A stretch of 64,000 nt of DNA. Source: Druceiella hillmani (lineage: Eukaryota; Arthropoda; Insecta; Lepidoptera; Hepialidae). The notes under the pieces were generated by a model. The model worked only from the letters and a program-made list of their open reading frames with translations. It did no database searches and was not told where the DNA came from. Position numbers and translations under genes: made by a program. How positions within the stretch are numbered: the stretch's first letter is position 1; every line of letters starts with the position of its first letter. Shown one piece after another: positions 1-12,859 of this stretch. The stretch spans positions 23,310,501 through 23,374,500 of the forward strand of contig JAYKKI010000006.1 in the NCBI GenBank assembly GCA_039881145.1, in the 5' to 3' direction.

Positions 1-172
1 GCAATCTGATAATCCACAACATTGTTTTTAAGTGAAAAGAAATTAAAGAGTCGTGTTTGAGTTCTACTCCGCTATTCCACTTGCACCGTGTGCAATCTTG
101 GGACTGATTCTTGTCGGTTGTATTGTTTTCTCCATATTCACTTACAAATATTTTTTCAACCTCCATTTGCAT
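1..172 (-). CDS. possible 5' coding exon running off the left edge (unrecognised)
   Basis: On the minus strand an open frame starts at ATG 172-170, with a second in-frame ATG at 166-164 in better context (AAATGG). It stays open to base 1, giving 57 codons with no stop; an in-frame TAA lies a short way upstream. The peptide begins MQMEVEKIFVSEYGENN, is polar and acidic, and contains one C-x2-C pair (CTRCKW) about halfway along. Local GC in 61-120 is roughly half, well above the surrounding AT-rich DNA, which is the main support for coding. I recognise no family and see no obvious splice donor inside the window. It could equally be a chance frame or a transposon fragment. Confidence 0.3.
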   Translation of the reverse strand, partial: MQMEVEKIFVSEYGENNTTDKNQSQDCTRCKWNSGVELKHDSLISFHLKTMLWIIRL

Positions 173-3100
173 ATTTGTAACTCCCTCGAAATTAATTTTA
201 AATTAATTTCTAGTTTTTAATCAATTAGCTACACTTTATACAATATTAATCGGTAAATATAGTGTTTCTGTTATTTACATTAATTAATAGTATTTTCCCC
301 CAAATGAACGTATATTTATTAATAATAAATGTTGAGAAATAAGTGCACAATTGAATAAAGGGAAAAAACAAACACAAACTATTTGAAATATTCTATGAAC
401 AGTAAATAAGAAATAAGTTTATGTTCTAACGTTTCAACAAAGAACAAAGAAAAATAAATACATTTATAATATATCCAATTGAATACAACAATACATAAAT
501 GTGACAATGTTAATTGAAGTAAGTGAAACAATATTTTTTTTTAGAATAAGACGTAAAATTAATTTGTACAACATTTTTTCCGTTTTATTATCCGTTGCTT
601 AACTCATTAGCGTCTTAGTTCTATTCTAACATGATAGTTAAATTAATATATGAAACTAAACTAATCCCAAGTCACAATTTAATTCTAGAGCCTTTTCTCT
701 GAAATTAATTACAGTCGATCATGAATATAATTTATTATTTCCTAATCTGAAAAGTTTTTTCTTGTTTAGAATAGATATCTAGATTCGTATCGATGTTAAT
801 ACTGGAAATTGTTTTGAGTATTGAGTATTCTAGGTCTTTGCTATGAGAAACTGTAACTATAATCTCTTCCAAGCAATGAAAGTTGCTTACGGGAGTCGCT
901 AAAAGGTATTATGTAGGAATGATAAGAAATTCGTTTCTTTTCATAAATGCTATAACCATTTATGTATGTTAATGCAATTTTCCAATACATTCAGGGTGAA
1001 ATTTTTTTTCTCCCCTTTTATTGAGTGGGGTGTGTTGGGAATGATATTTCAAAATAGAGTGAAAATTTCGGTTTTAAACCTAGTTGGCAAAATATTAATC
1101 TATAATGTAATATGCAACCCAATAAGTCCCGCCCCGTCTATTTTTTTCAACCATTGGTCTTGAACAAAATAATAGAACCATTATTTAATTAGAATTTTCA
1201 AACAAAATTAATTTTAGCAATAATAATTTCAAAAGATATGGACAGCTACGGAAACACATGTTTTTTATATTACTATATACATGTAACCGCTATATATCTA
1301 AATAAATATTTATCCACCTAATTGGTACGGATTTATGTTATATTGATTATCAGATTCAAAAGTTTAATATTTATCTTAGAATTGAAAAGTATTTTATTGT
1401 TTACTCTGAAATAATACAGATATTATCAAGTAGTAGCAGAAATATTTTAGCATTGTTACGAATGTGGCGCTAATTATGGACGAGATAATTGAATACAATC
1501 AACTGAAGGAGGTCTCTTTGAAATGTCATGAAGATGAGAAAACTATTTTTTGCTTAATCACTTATAGTAACTTGATTGGGAAATTTATCTACCACCAAAG
1601 AATGGACTTACGTAGGGAGATTTACTGTCAAATATTATCGTGTTGATTACGAACATAGCTTCCATATCATAACCAGAGTACGCACATAACTTCGTATTGC
1701 TTTGACCTGTGTTTCATGTACTCACATTTTTAGACGCAGTATTACGAGAAGCACCCAGTATAGATATTTGTTATGGTCCAATGATCGCATCATTAGGTTA
1801 TGGAGTTGCTTGATAGCTCATAACTGATCACTAAATACAATTTGTTCAAATTACCATGTGTTTTCTGTCTTATTTGTTATTGTTTTATAACCATTTATTT
1901 CCCTTTCTTACATTTTCCCAAATCCCTCGAGTAAATCTGTGAGTTGTTCATAGAGTTTCCAAGAATTAAATAAACAAATATGGTCAATGATAAGGTCACC
2001 CCTTATGAGCAACTGTTATATTTAATTTTATTGGTTGGTGTTCACGAAAAAAATTATGGTTGACTTTTATTAGTCATTCGCGTAAACCCACGTTCTATTG
2101 AGTTTTAACAAATAATGAAAGTTTTTTTAATTAATAAATTACAAATATTATGTTAAAAAATGAATCACAAAACGCCGGAATAAAATAATTTCAACATAAA
2201 AATTCATACAAATACTGACAAGACACAATGTCTACCTAACAACAACAATAACACGACAGTACACTATACACCGCACGCACATGATTTATATAAATATATA
2301 CCCTTCTGATTCTATATCTGCCACTGGTTTTGAGAATTTTCGAAGATTCGTATCAAATGAGATTGTCATTGAATTAAATCTTCAATAAAAATCTCAAACG
2401 TTTACGAATTACCATTATCACTAAGAGCTGTTCATTTACATTACATTTTTACCCAAATCCTCAATATTTTAATGCAATTTAATAAAAACAGAGAAATATT
2501 AACAAAATATACAATTATTATTACATTGCTTGTATTATTTCATCATACGTTGCGAGGGATCCCCTCTGAGAGTTTTGAAAATTGGTTCAGACCAGAGAAA
2601 ATATTCACGGTTTTGTAATAGTTTCAAATTTCAATGATATTAAAAGTTTGAAATCAAACCTACGCAAAAAATCGTTGGTCTTTTTTCTATCTAGCTCGAA
2701 GAGATTTTAAAACGGTACCGCCCATAAAAGGGGTTTAGTTTCAAATGACATTGATTTATTAAAATTAATTATTGAGCTGTTACTTACAAATATATTCATA
2801 GACAGATATAATTTGATGACTAAACGTACTTTAATGGAAAAATAGGTGAAGTAATTTGCTATAAAATTGATAGTACATAATATATTTTGCAACAATGACA
2901 AAAGGTTTAAAATAAAAAGCACAAGAAGAAATACAGAATAGGTTTATTAACAAATGGGGATACTGAGGTATTGTGTGTCGTCACTAACTAGCGACCGTGT
3001 TCCGAAAAAAAATCCGTTTATTTTTTACATTTTGAAATTTATTTCATGATTTTTGCGTATTATTTATTTTAGATATTTTTGGTGTTTCCTTCCAGTCATT

Positions 3101-6100
3101 TATTTCAGTAATGATTGAAAACTAATTGAAGAGAAGCACGCGAATAGTTCCACCTGTCAAACTGTCAAATAAATTGAATTGTTTTTTATTTCTTTAAACA
3201 TACTATGAATGATAAAATGGATTATAAATGATGCATAATTTGTAAAAATTAAAAAAATTATACTTTATAAATTTTGAATGGTAAAGATCACTAAAATTTA
3301 ATTGTGCCATGTTTCATCATCATACAACTCACGTATAACGTACGAAGTTTTATACACAATAAATCTGGTTCTAGTGTTACGTGTTGTAATCGTTAATGTT
3401 AACCGTTCACTATGTGTAAAGTAAAAATTAAGGAAATATATAAATTCATCAAATTTGTTAGTTACAAAGAAGAAAAACGATTTTCATTTTGATGTGTAAA
3501 TAATATAGTTTCATAACGTTCGGTAATAATTGTGATAAGGAAAGTTTATTTAACAAAAAATATTAATAATGTTTTCAACTATCTTTAACTAGTGGTTAAC
3601 GTATGGCTGACCAATGTGCAAATAGCTCTAATATATTTTCGATAATAATAGGTGAAACGAATATACATTAAATTCGAGGAAGTCCACGCGCAGCGTTTAA
3701 TGGATGCCCTAATGGACTTATACTTCGTTTTCTAAATGTCTGAATTCCACCATCATGTATAAACTTGTTATTCATTACAACTTATCCACATGCTCTCCTT
3801 ATCGTGCCCTTTTAGTCCATTAGCCTTCACGGATAAAGCAAATTACCACACTCAATACGGAAAATACTCTATCACGGTGTGGTCGAGCATTTCCAGTCTA
3901 AGTTTGGTTTGGGTACATCGAGACATTAATCTCGTAGATGCTTTGTGGAAATGTATTTTTATGGGTTAAAAAGGAATATGGTAATATTCTTCAATGAATG
4001 GCATTCAAGAAAATTGGACAATGAAGCACTGAACGATTGTTGGGTAGGTTTAGAATATCTTTATATTTCATATGAATTATTTGATAATGTAAGTTAGTCG
4101 TTCCTTCCTGAAATGGCAAACAATTTAATTTTGAAAATATTTTCATATTTTGAACTTGACATTTATTTTCTATAATTTCTACAATAAATTTTAAGAAACC
4201 CATTTTCAAAAATTAATTATAAACACAGTAATTCAACAATTATTGATCTATAATCGTTATAAATGTATAAGCCAATCCAACAGAAAGCTCCAGCTTTACA
4301 ATTTCGTAGCAAAGTTTCTATTAAAGGAAGGATTTTATTATTTTCCTAAAATATAAGATTGTATAATACTTTGTACTACATGTTATTAGATTCTTTAGTA
4401 GCGAAGGAGTTTCATTATCGTTTTAGCAAATTACCGTAAAAGTTCCAGACTCCAAGGATTATTGAAGAGTTATTAATTGCTCCTCATATATTTTGACTAT
4501 TGTTTGCTTGTTTTATTTTTCTTTACATATTGAAAGAAAGTAAGAAGAAGTAAATAAATCGATTGTATATATAAGTAAGTATCCATTGGCCTATTTAGCT
4601 ATGGCATAAAATTAGTAATAGTGAAATATCTTCGTATATATTCGATATTAACACAGATATTTTTATTTCATATTACGATAATTCCTCATTTGCTGCCAAA
4701 ATATTCACAGCAAATAAAGGAATGCTTGAATATTCCATTATAATCTATTCACACTTAATATTACACAGGGAAATAAGAAACCCTTATAATGTTCTTTTCG
4801 TTCCCTGCATCAGTCTCCCAGTTTCTGCAATTTTAAAATTAGTTACATGAAATTCTGCAAAGGCCATTTTTATATGGAAATTTCAATTAATATTTAGTAA
4901 ATTAATTTGAGGCCCTTTTTGTGAAATATGAACGTTCACAATGACAAGGAACATATTCTCAACTTTCCAATTTTTCAACTGTTGGTTGAAAAATTTGAAC
5001 AAGTGCTAGATATTTGATAAAAAGTTTCAATAAATTTTTGTGGTTTATTTTAGAAAACTACGGAAACCATTTCAACTGTATTTCTGCTGCACTTGGTTGG
5101 TTTTTATACATATTCAAATGTGGATAAGTAAATGTATGGAGATGTTTTATATATAAATGAAAATAATTCAATGAACTTAATGTTTTAATACCAGACTAGA
5201 TACATGTTCAGAATAGTGCACGACCATGTGCGCTGTAGAAAAAATAACGATTTACGCGTGGATGTATATAACATAAGCCTAATCTATATGTGTAGGCCAA
5301 AAAAGAAATATTTATGTACCGTCTTGGATTAAGTAAAATTTCATATTAAATGTTCTATGCTTAACCGCACAGCTGATTTTATAAATAATCTAATTCACCT
5401 TGATCAATTTATGTCTTCTTCTTTTATGAATGTACAAATCTCCAGCTACCAAAATCAAATAGTACTTCCATTAGACTATGACAAATAAATGTTATATTAC
5501 ACAGACATTATATATGAAAAAATAATTAATTTACTTTTTAATTTAAATTATTAATGATAGTTTGTCGAATTAATTCAGCATTTAAAATGCATTGATTTAC
5601 ATATGTTGATATAAATAAACTGATTTACAAATTAAATGACGTTATTATCTTTTTTTTTCAAATATTTGACACGCCTAGATAAAACGTAAGGTGGGTGTAG
5701 TGCAATATTCCGCACTTTAAAATGTATCTTAAAAGACACATTTTTTCAGTTGAATAAATATGTACCTACTCACTTTTATTATTTTTTTCTCTTTACTTAC
5801 TTAGACTTTGCATAGTATGTAATATCGTTTAGTTTACCTCCCGCTAATTATTTCGTTAATAAATTGATTGTATTTGTGTGTTTGACATTATATTTTTTAA
5901 TGAACATCCAGTAATCCTATAAATCTTTAACATCCGATAAATCCTATTCCAATATAATGTATCGAATAAGAGAAAGTTGACTATATTTAGTCACTTTAAT
6001 ATTACTGACATGTATTTTGTGTACTCGTGTTGTATATATCAGAATAAATGTTCATATTCATTGTATCCATAGTATTTATATCTGTTTTTGCTATTCAAAT

Positions 6101-8911
6101 TACCCCATTTATACATTTCGCTGTTTTTTAACAATATTGATAATATATTTGACTGACAGGGTGACTTGATAATAGATGCGACCCATTTAAATCGAGCAAT
6201 TCGATTCGATAAATAGCACGTTTGTATCGATGTAAAATATTGAAGTTCGGATTATAATACAATAAAATGAAGATATAATGGAGTAAAGTGGTTTTATTAA
6301 GGATGTTATAGGAGTTGCTGGTCATGAATTCTCATACCCATCACTTCAAAATAAAAATTATTTATAATTTTTTAAATCATAATAATTTTTTAAAGAAAAT
6401 AAAATAAATAATATTTTAAAGAAAATAAAATAATATTTTAAAAAATTTTATTTATCCCCTATATAATTTTTATACGAATATATATTGCAAAATATTTCTT
6501 TTAATGAGATACATTACTATGTCAAATTTGAAGCTTTTACATCGCACATTTTCTCAGAAAATCCGTTTTATCAAGCGGGCTGACAGAAACGTCAGTAATT
6601 TTATACGAGTTCCGTTTTTCAGTACGAGGTACGGGACACCGAAAAAGACATTTTTACGTTACATAGAGAAAATGAAAAAAATATTTTACTTTATAAGTTT
6701 TACTTAAATTATTATTCAGATAAATTAAAAATGTGGTTTTGTGAAAAATCGGATTATTTTCTGTAAGAATTTATGAATGCCATTTCTGTTTCTCTTTGAA
6801 TCAGCACCAAGAACTATGGGCAGATTTTGTCTTTGTATATTCTTTATAAGCAGATTTGACACATTAATCCCTAAAACGCAGGATGGATAGGATCGTCGGA
6901 AAAAGCCACGTAAAGAGCGAAAAAAAATTCATTTTGACAACAACAGAACGAATGTTGAACACCATCAAATAAAAGTTAAGAACGAATGTCAATGTCAGAG
7001 AACAGATTATTTTAATTAAAAACCGATTTATGTCGATAATTTTTTGTAATCGCTTTCACAAATGACTTCGATGCATTTTTATTATTATTTTGATTAATTA
7101 ATAATCCTTGGTACATTAAAAATGCAATGTATACCCATTTACGAAGATAATTTTTTCGTTTCGGATGATGTTAAAAAATTATATTTATCTTTTTTTCGCT
7201 GAATTGTTTGGTTTTTTTTAGTTAGAAAGATATCGCCTCTTTAAATAATATTCTATTTCCGTAACGTCAACGTGACGTAAAGTGTGAGACTTTGGAAAAA
7301 AAGGTCTCATTAATATACGTACCGGTGGGTACATACATTCATGAGACGGATTAAATGGCAGAATAATTGGTATGATAGATTATTCCATCGGTATACTACT
7401 TCACGTCGCACTTCTGTGAACCTAAAAGTGGTGCATTAAAAATGATTTACTCTATTGACATATAATTTCAAGAAATACACAAATATATCGTTACACATAA
7501 AGATATCATATGGACATTACAGTATTCAGTTCATTTACCTTTTTCAGAATAGTTATTTTTGCATACTATGTATTCTGTTTTATTAAATACCTGATTTTGC
7601 CTGAGACCTCGTTAGCCTGCAATTTTATAAAGGCAGCGGAATGTATATGCAAGTTTTAGCTCTGAAAACTCGTGAACAATGGATTCAATACACACATTAT
7701 TTTATTTATAAACATATTTTTATACTGAATTTGTAATGTACAGTAAAACACACCTAGTTTAATTTGAATGGAACTATACTTTTTCTCGGATTAGTTGGAA
7801 AAGTTGAATTTGTATTAACCCTATTCTTGTACTATGTCTACATATGTCCAATGTAAAGCTTTACAGTTGCTCAGTTATGAGTATGTAACAAATATTGAAA
7901 TACCCTCTGTCACATTAGTTACAACTACAACCGTGGTTAGCTACTACATACTAAATGACATTAATTAAATATATTCCAAATTTTCGTTGCGATTGGTTGC
8001 ATAGTTGCAGAGAGTTAGGTAACGAACTGGCAAAGACCTAGTTTGGATTAATAATTTTATTATCAAATAGATTATGTCTTAGAGTGTAAATGAATAAATT
8101 ACAGTTTGATTTAAGGAGGAAAGTAAAGTTACTGAAAAGTAAATTCATTGGAGAAAAACCCTTAAATTTTGTTTTCATAATCTATGAAATGCTGAAAATT
8201 CTCAGAAGAACGTCTGTTACAATTATTTAGTTACTCTCCATTTAATGTTTCTTTCGGTGTATGGAGGTATCAAAAACTTTTCTTGTATTTCTTTCTATAG
8301 ATGCTGATGATGTCATTTGATACACTGACGATAGAATACAGTTAAAAATATACAACAGTATTTTGAACAGAAAATGCCTGTAACATAGAGGTTCCAGTGC
8401 GCTTTTGATATGAAACTGTCAATATGTAAATTGATAAAACCTAGGTTATCTGCGCACTACTTCCTCTTTGGATTGACGACCAATCGATTCCAAATCGATT
8501 TGCAACACAAAATATAATTTCAGTGATAGAGTTGTGAGTAGAGGGTCTAAATAAAAATGGAGTTACAATGAAATTTATTTAGTGCCGGTTTTTTAAATCT
8601 TCAAACACAAAATCGTATACGAGTTATTTGCGAGTTAGAGCATAATAGAGACTTTTGCAACTATCAGGTAACTTAGATTAGCGGAATGTATCTAGTACTA
8701 AATGAATGATGTTATTCTTTGATAAAAATACTTAATGGCGGTTAATCGTAAATTTACAGCGCTCAAATTGACGTTTTATCTGAAGTAGGCTCTGGTCATG
8801 CCAAACTAGCAGCGAATACCCGCACTGGTATTCTTTTTTAGTTGTACATTAATTCATATCTCATACATTTTATTTGTCTAAAAACATGTTAAAAGAACTT
8901 CTTTTTTGTAT

Positions 8912-8913
<2 letters not shown>
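173..8913. other. unique AT-rich DNA, no gene recognised
   Basis: This stretch has scattered stops in all frames and only short open frames (up to about 72 codons) with no recognisable domains. Small local features are a near-palindrome GAGGGATCCCCTC at 2,554-2,566, a somewhat GC-richer patch at about 3,680-3,930, and a short A/T-rich direct duplication around 6,380-6,440 built on TTTTAAAGAAAATAAAATAA. It may be intron or intergenic sequence. I see no match to the large repeat units that start near 9.49 kb. Confidence 0.6.
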
Positions 8914-8958
<45 letters not shown>

Positions 8959-8959
8959 C

Positions 8960-8994
<35 letters not shown>

Positions 8995-8997
8995 CAG

Positions 8998-9025
<28 letters not shown>
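8914..9025. repeat. (TA)n microsatellite with ACATACAGA interruptions
   Basis: A TA dinucleotide tract of about 110 bp is broken twice by the same short interruption (ACATACAGA). It therefore consists of three TA runs separated by identical spacers, which suggests expansion of a compound unit rather than independent mutations. Confidence 0.95.
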
Positions 9026-9029
<4 letters not shown>

Positions 9030-9322
9030 ATTTTACTGCTCTAATACACACATTGATTTATCTTTATATCTCTTTCACACGCTTCTCTTTCTTTATAATA
9101 ATCCAATCCAATAATAACTATCTATCTATTGTAAAAAGGGCAATTTTTTATCACCCTGTTTTCCAGATAGATCTTCCTAAAAATATATTGTTTGTGCAAA
9201 AGACTAAATTACTGTCACATTAATACGCAATATCAACTAATTCCTTTGATGTATCGGCATTAATACCAATTAATTAAACTTAATTAATATATTCTATACT
9301 TAAAAACAGTAACAAATTACAA

Positions 9323-9487
9323 ATGATACCCTGTTTAAATGGAGATTTGCATCCCTGCACCGCCGACCATTTTGTAGCATCTAGTGTCCGTTTGGGTTGC
9401 ATATCCCCCAAGGGTAGCGAAAATTTTATAGAGGATGCGAAGCCACATCTTCAAATTTTGTTGGAACCTACGTTGATGCCTGTATAA
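9323..9487 (+). CDS. small open frame of 54 codons, unknown
   Basis: ATG at 9,323 opens a 54-codon frame ending in TAA at 9,485-9,487. The peptide starts MIPCLNGDLHPCTADHFVAS and contains GCISPKGSENF. The patch is clearly more GC-rich than its flanks, which is why I list it although it is short. It lies directly next to the left end of repeat unit 0 at about 9,488. I do not recognise a family. It could be a fragment of a mobile element whose frame happens to be open, or a small exon. Confidence 0.25.
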   Translation: MIPCLNGDLHPCTADHFVASSVRLGCISPKGSENFIEDAKPHLQILLEPTLMPV

Positions 9488-12388
9488 ACACCATATGATT
9501 GAATGTAAATTTTCATCTCTAATTCTGATTATCGTTTTCTTTCATTAATTTGAAATTTCATTGATGTAGTGAGAGATGTAGCTCGCTTGGGTCATTAATT
9601 AAAAAAATATCATAAATTAAATACTTAAAACTTATCAATAATTTCTTATTTATACTTTTTGTATGTTAAATGTCTAACGATGAATTCATTGTGAAGTTTG
9701 TAAAAAAAAGTAAGGAACCTACGAATTTAAAGACATTTTTCGTGAATAATTTTATTTTTCCATATCAATTTTTTTATACCGTATAATAGTCAGTTGTAAA
9801 ATATTTTTCCAAATACATTGTTTTTAATGCATGTTCTTTTATACCCAAAAATTACCAAAATGTCTTTCGGATTAAACTGCATTTTGGATGGAACTATAAA
9901 TACGTCCAATTAGTTTCTACACTATGTAGTATTCGTAAAATATAATATCTATTGGAACAATACGATCTATGTATCTAAACAGCAAATTTCGTCAACATAT
10001 AACATAACAATCCTGCTAGTTCAATTGAGTTTCAATAAGTTTTTTAAATGTTTTCTATAAAAAGTCAATCGTTAAAAATATAAGTGCTGTAATCTTAACC
10101 TTTGATATGGAAAAAAAAACTTATGTTAATATAACAAAAATTTGTAACAGAAAACAAATGTAGACGTGCTAACGAGTAATTTTAATTTTTAATTGATTCA
10201 TTTTATTGAATACCAAGTCCTATACAGTACTTAAAGTACAAATTGGCAATAAAAATTGTCCAAAATCTTTTAAAAATGTACTAGAAAATATACATTGAAT
10301 ACCACTAGTTCACATAAATACTTTGATAAAGTATTGAATTATTAACTTTCATTGGATATTCGAAATTACTTAAGACGAACGGTTCTTGAGTCAACCTTGA
10401 CCATAGTATTATATTTACATGTCATAACAGAGAAAGTCACGTAAATTTACACCATAGTTTTTCCATCCTTTGTTGCATTAAATTTAGTAAGTGATGAAAA
10501 TACAATTCAATATATAATTTAAGTAATTTATTAACCACATACAATAAAATGAAAGTTTATTATTTAAAGATATTTATAAGTGTACAGTTATCTTAATTTT
10601 CTTACTCATACGTAGTGATAATGGATATATCAAACGATAGTTTTTTAAAATATTGTTTTCCATATAAAGTTTTGCAGTCAAGACAAATCAAATATGTTTC
10701 ATTATGAGTTTTAGCATATAATTTACAAACTTTTCTTTCGGCTTCTTGTATTGTGGAACTTTCATTATTACATCTACCTACTTCATACCTGACGTCTTAT
10801 TATTTATTTTTATTCCCCTATAATCCATAGTTCATTCGTTTTATAACGATAGATTTCATTCATATTTTTTTATTAATTTTAAATTGTCCAGTATATGAAA
10901 GTAGAAGAATGATTAGTTGTTCTTATCAAATTCAAACTTTTTCAGGAAGCGTGATAAAACCAATTCCGTCTATTGTTTCATTTTGTCTTTTAATTATGGA
11001 TTAGGATTACATACGCCATTATCTATGGAAAATGAACTAATGCGATTTGCTTTACAGTAATGCTGTCCCATTCGTATCTACATTGTACTCGCTGTCCTAT
11101 TTTATAAACAGGAGAACTTTCATAATTACAGTAACCTCTTCATTACTTGACGTCTCATCCTTTATTTTCATTCTTCTATAGACCATAATTCCTTCGTTTT
11201 ATAACGATAAAACCTGTTTTTTGAATGCAATGTTTTGCTTGTAAGATATGTATGCTGTGTCTCATTTCCTTTCTAAGGATTTACACAACTTTAGGTTTCT
11301 CTCAATTTATTTCAAAATCGTAACGATGCTAGTGTCAACCTGGAATTCAATTTTCATCTAGTATTTACTAATTTGCAGTATTTTCTCATCTACGTATCAA
11401 CTTCTTAATTTTTTTTAAGTCAGTCTTAATAATGTATGAATATAGTTATGGAAAAATGTTTTTACTTTTTTATATTAGTAATTATTTGCGTATTTCTTGT
11501 TCACCACATAAAATCTTATATTTATGAAAAAAAATTATTTCACTAAAACGATTCTAAGAGTAATAAATAATCAATGAACATAAAAAGCAACAAATTGAAA
11601 CGACGTTGAAATTAATAATTTTTTTTTAATTTCATTAATTTCAACATCGATCCATAGACGAAAATATCTTTCGAAATTTCTGTGAAATGCAAACCCGAAA
11701 AACTCACGTTTGTTAAGTATTTTTCTATAAATATCACTATTTCAGAATTCAAACGAAAATGTCAATTTGATATTTTTATGGGATGTAAACACAATTTAGC
11801 CGCAATAATAGGTTGTTTTAAAATGAATTATATATATAGTTACCTTCATGTTACGTTTTATTAAGTATGAGAAAACAAATTACGTAATAATACACACCTC
11901 GAAAAGGTTTACACTTTTAAAGTACTTTTAAAAAACCTAACCCGAGTAACTCATATTCACTTGTTATTAGGATTCTCCTAATTAGAAATTATTTTTTTCC
12001 AGATATATAATATAAATGGAAAAAACTACAAATTAAATTAGGATAAACTGAAAAATGCGTTAGGGTAAACCAATATCGTTTTACGCTAGCCACCCTAGGG
12101 TAAAAATATGACTATGAAGTAAAAACTCTAACGAGTAACGATTGTATATCATCTGGATGAAAATAGAAGATAATTTTTTTTTACTACTTATTGTACTCTC
12201 AATCTCGATGAATATTTTTGTGAATATATTCAATGTTAATTTTAACCAATTTCGTAAAATGTACATCTCGTTTTTCTCTTTTATAAAATCGCGCACAACT
12301 TTATTAATAGAAATAATTTTAATTATTTTGTAGCAATGCTACATCTTTGAGTGTTCTGAATAATTTAATGTACAATTGGTCTTTTTTA
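9488..12388 (+). repeat. large tandem unit, copy 0 (left-truncated, interrupted on the right by the LINE)
   Basis: The sequence from about 9,490 aligns with unit A from about 16,970 (shared TCTGATTATCGTTTCCTTTC at 9,521, 17,127, 24,460 and 35,468) and continues with shared anchors at 9,671/17,282/35,624, 10,393/17,876/36,117 and 10,661/18,162/36,409. From 10,880 it aligns instead with the right half of unit C (GGAAAATGAACTAATGCG at 11,025, near-identical at 39,537), then with units B and C (AAGTCAGTCTTAAT at 11,418, 24,531 and 39,915). Promoter and exon are missing from this copy. A local direct duplication of about 100 bp lies inside it (10,756-10,855 and 11,114-11,209). At about 12,388 the shared sequence stops at the LINE. 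No coding region is recognised. Confidence 0.8.
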
Positions 12389-12392
12389 TACA

Positions 12393-12857
12393 GAGGCTAC
12401 TTGCGCAAACTGCAAAGAAAAACATCCTGCTAGCTACAAAGGACGCGAAAAGTATAAACAGTACAAAGACCTACTATTGAAAAATAAAACAAAAAAGACT
12501 AAAGATATGAATGACAATACCAAGAGTATAATGCAAAACCAAACAAAAAAGTTAACAGACATGAATGTCAATACAAAGAGTACAACGCAAAACAGCCATC
12601 TGAATATATCAACAGAAAACACACAAACAAGCAATCAGTATAATTATTACAAATTCACTAAACCCAACACCTCTTACGCACAAGCAGAAAAACAAAAAAA
12701 CACAACTGACACGAAAACCAATATCAATGACCCAAACAATTTTACGGAAGTACTAGACGTAATGTTTGACAAATTCCAAAACATAATGAACATTATGTTT
12801 GACAACATGATGGATCGTATGATCCAACTAGTCACAAGCTTTATCAAGCACCCCTAA
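12393..12857 (+). pseudogene. LINE ORF1 C-terminal fragment (zinc-knuckle nucleic-acid-binding protein)
   Basis: An open frame without its N-terminal part. It begins at the element's truncated 5' edge with a retroviral-type zinc knuckle, CANCKEKHPASYKGREKY. The pattern C-x2-C-x4-H is intact, but the last expected cysteine (YKGC in related elements) is arginine here. About 115 residues follow that are rich in Lys, Asn and Thr with duplicated MN(D/V)NTKS-type segments, and the frame ends in TAA at 12,855-12,857. In Jockey-type elements ORF1 binds the element RNA. ORF2 follows immediately (its reading frame is open across the ORF1 stop), as usual for these compact elements. The fragment cannot make a complete ORF1 protein. 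Confidence 0.85.
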
Positions 12858-12859
12858 AC

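Noticed and set aside
12434..12634. 66-codon minus-strand frame
   Set aside because: Antisense shadow of the Lys/Asn/Thr-rich ORF1 fragment of the LINE.
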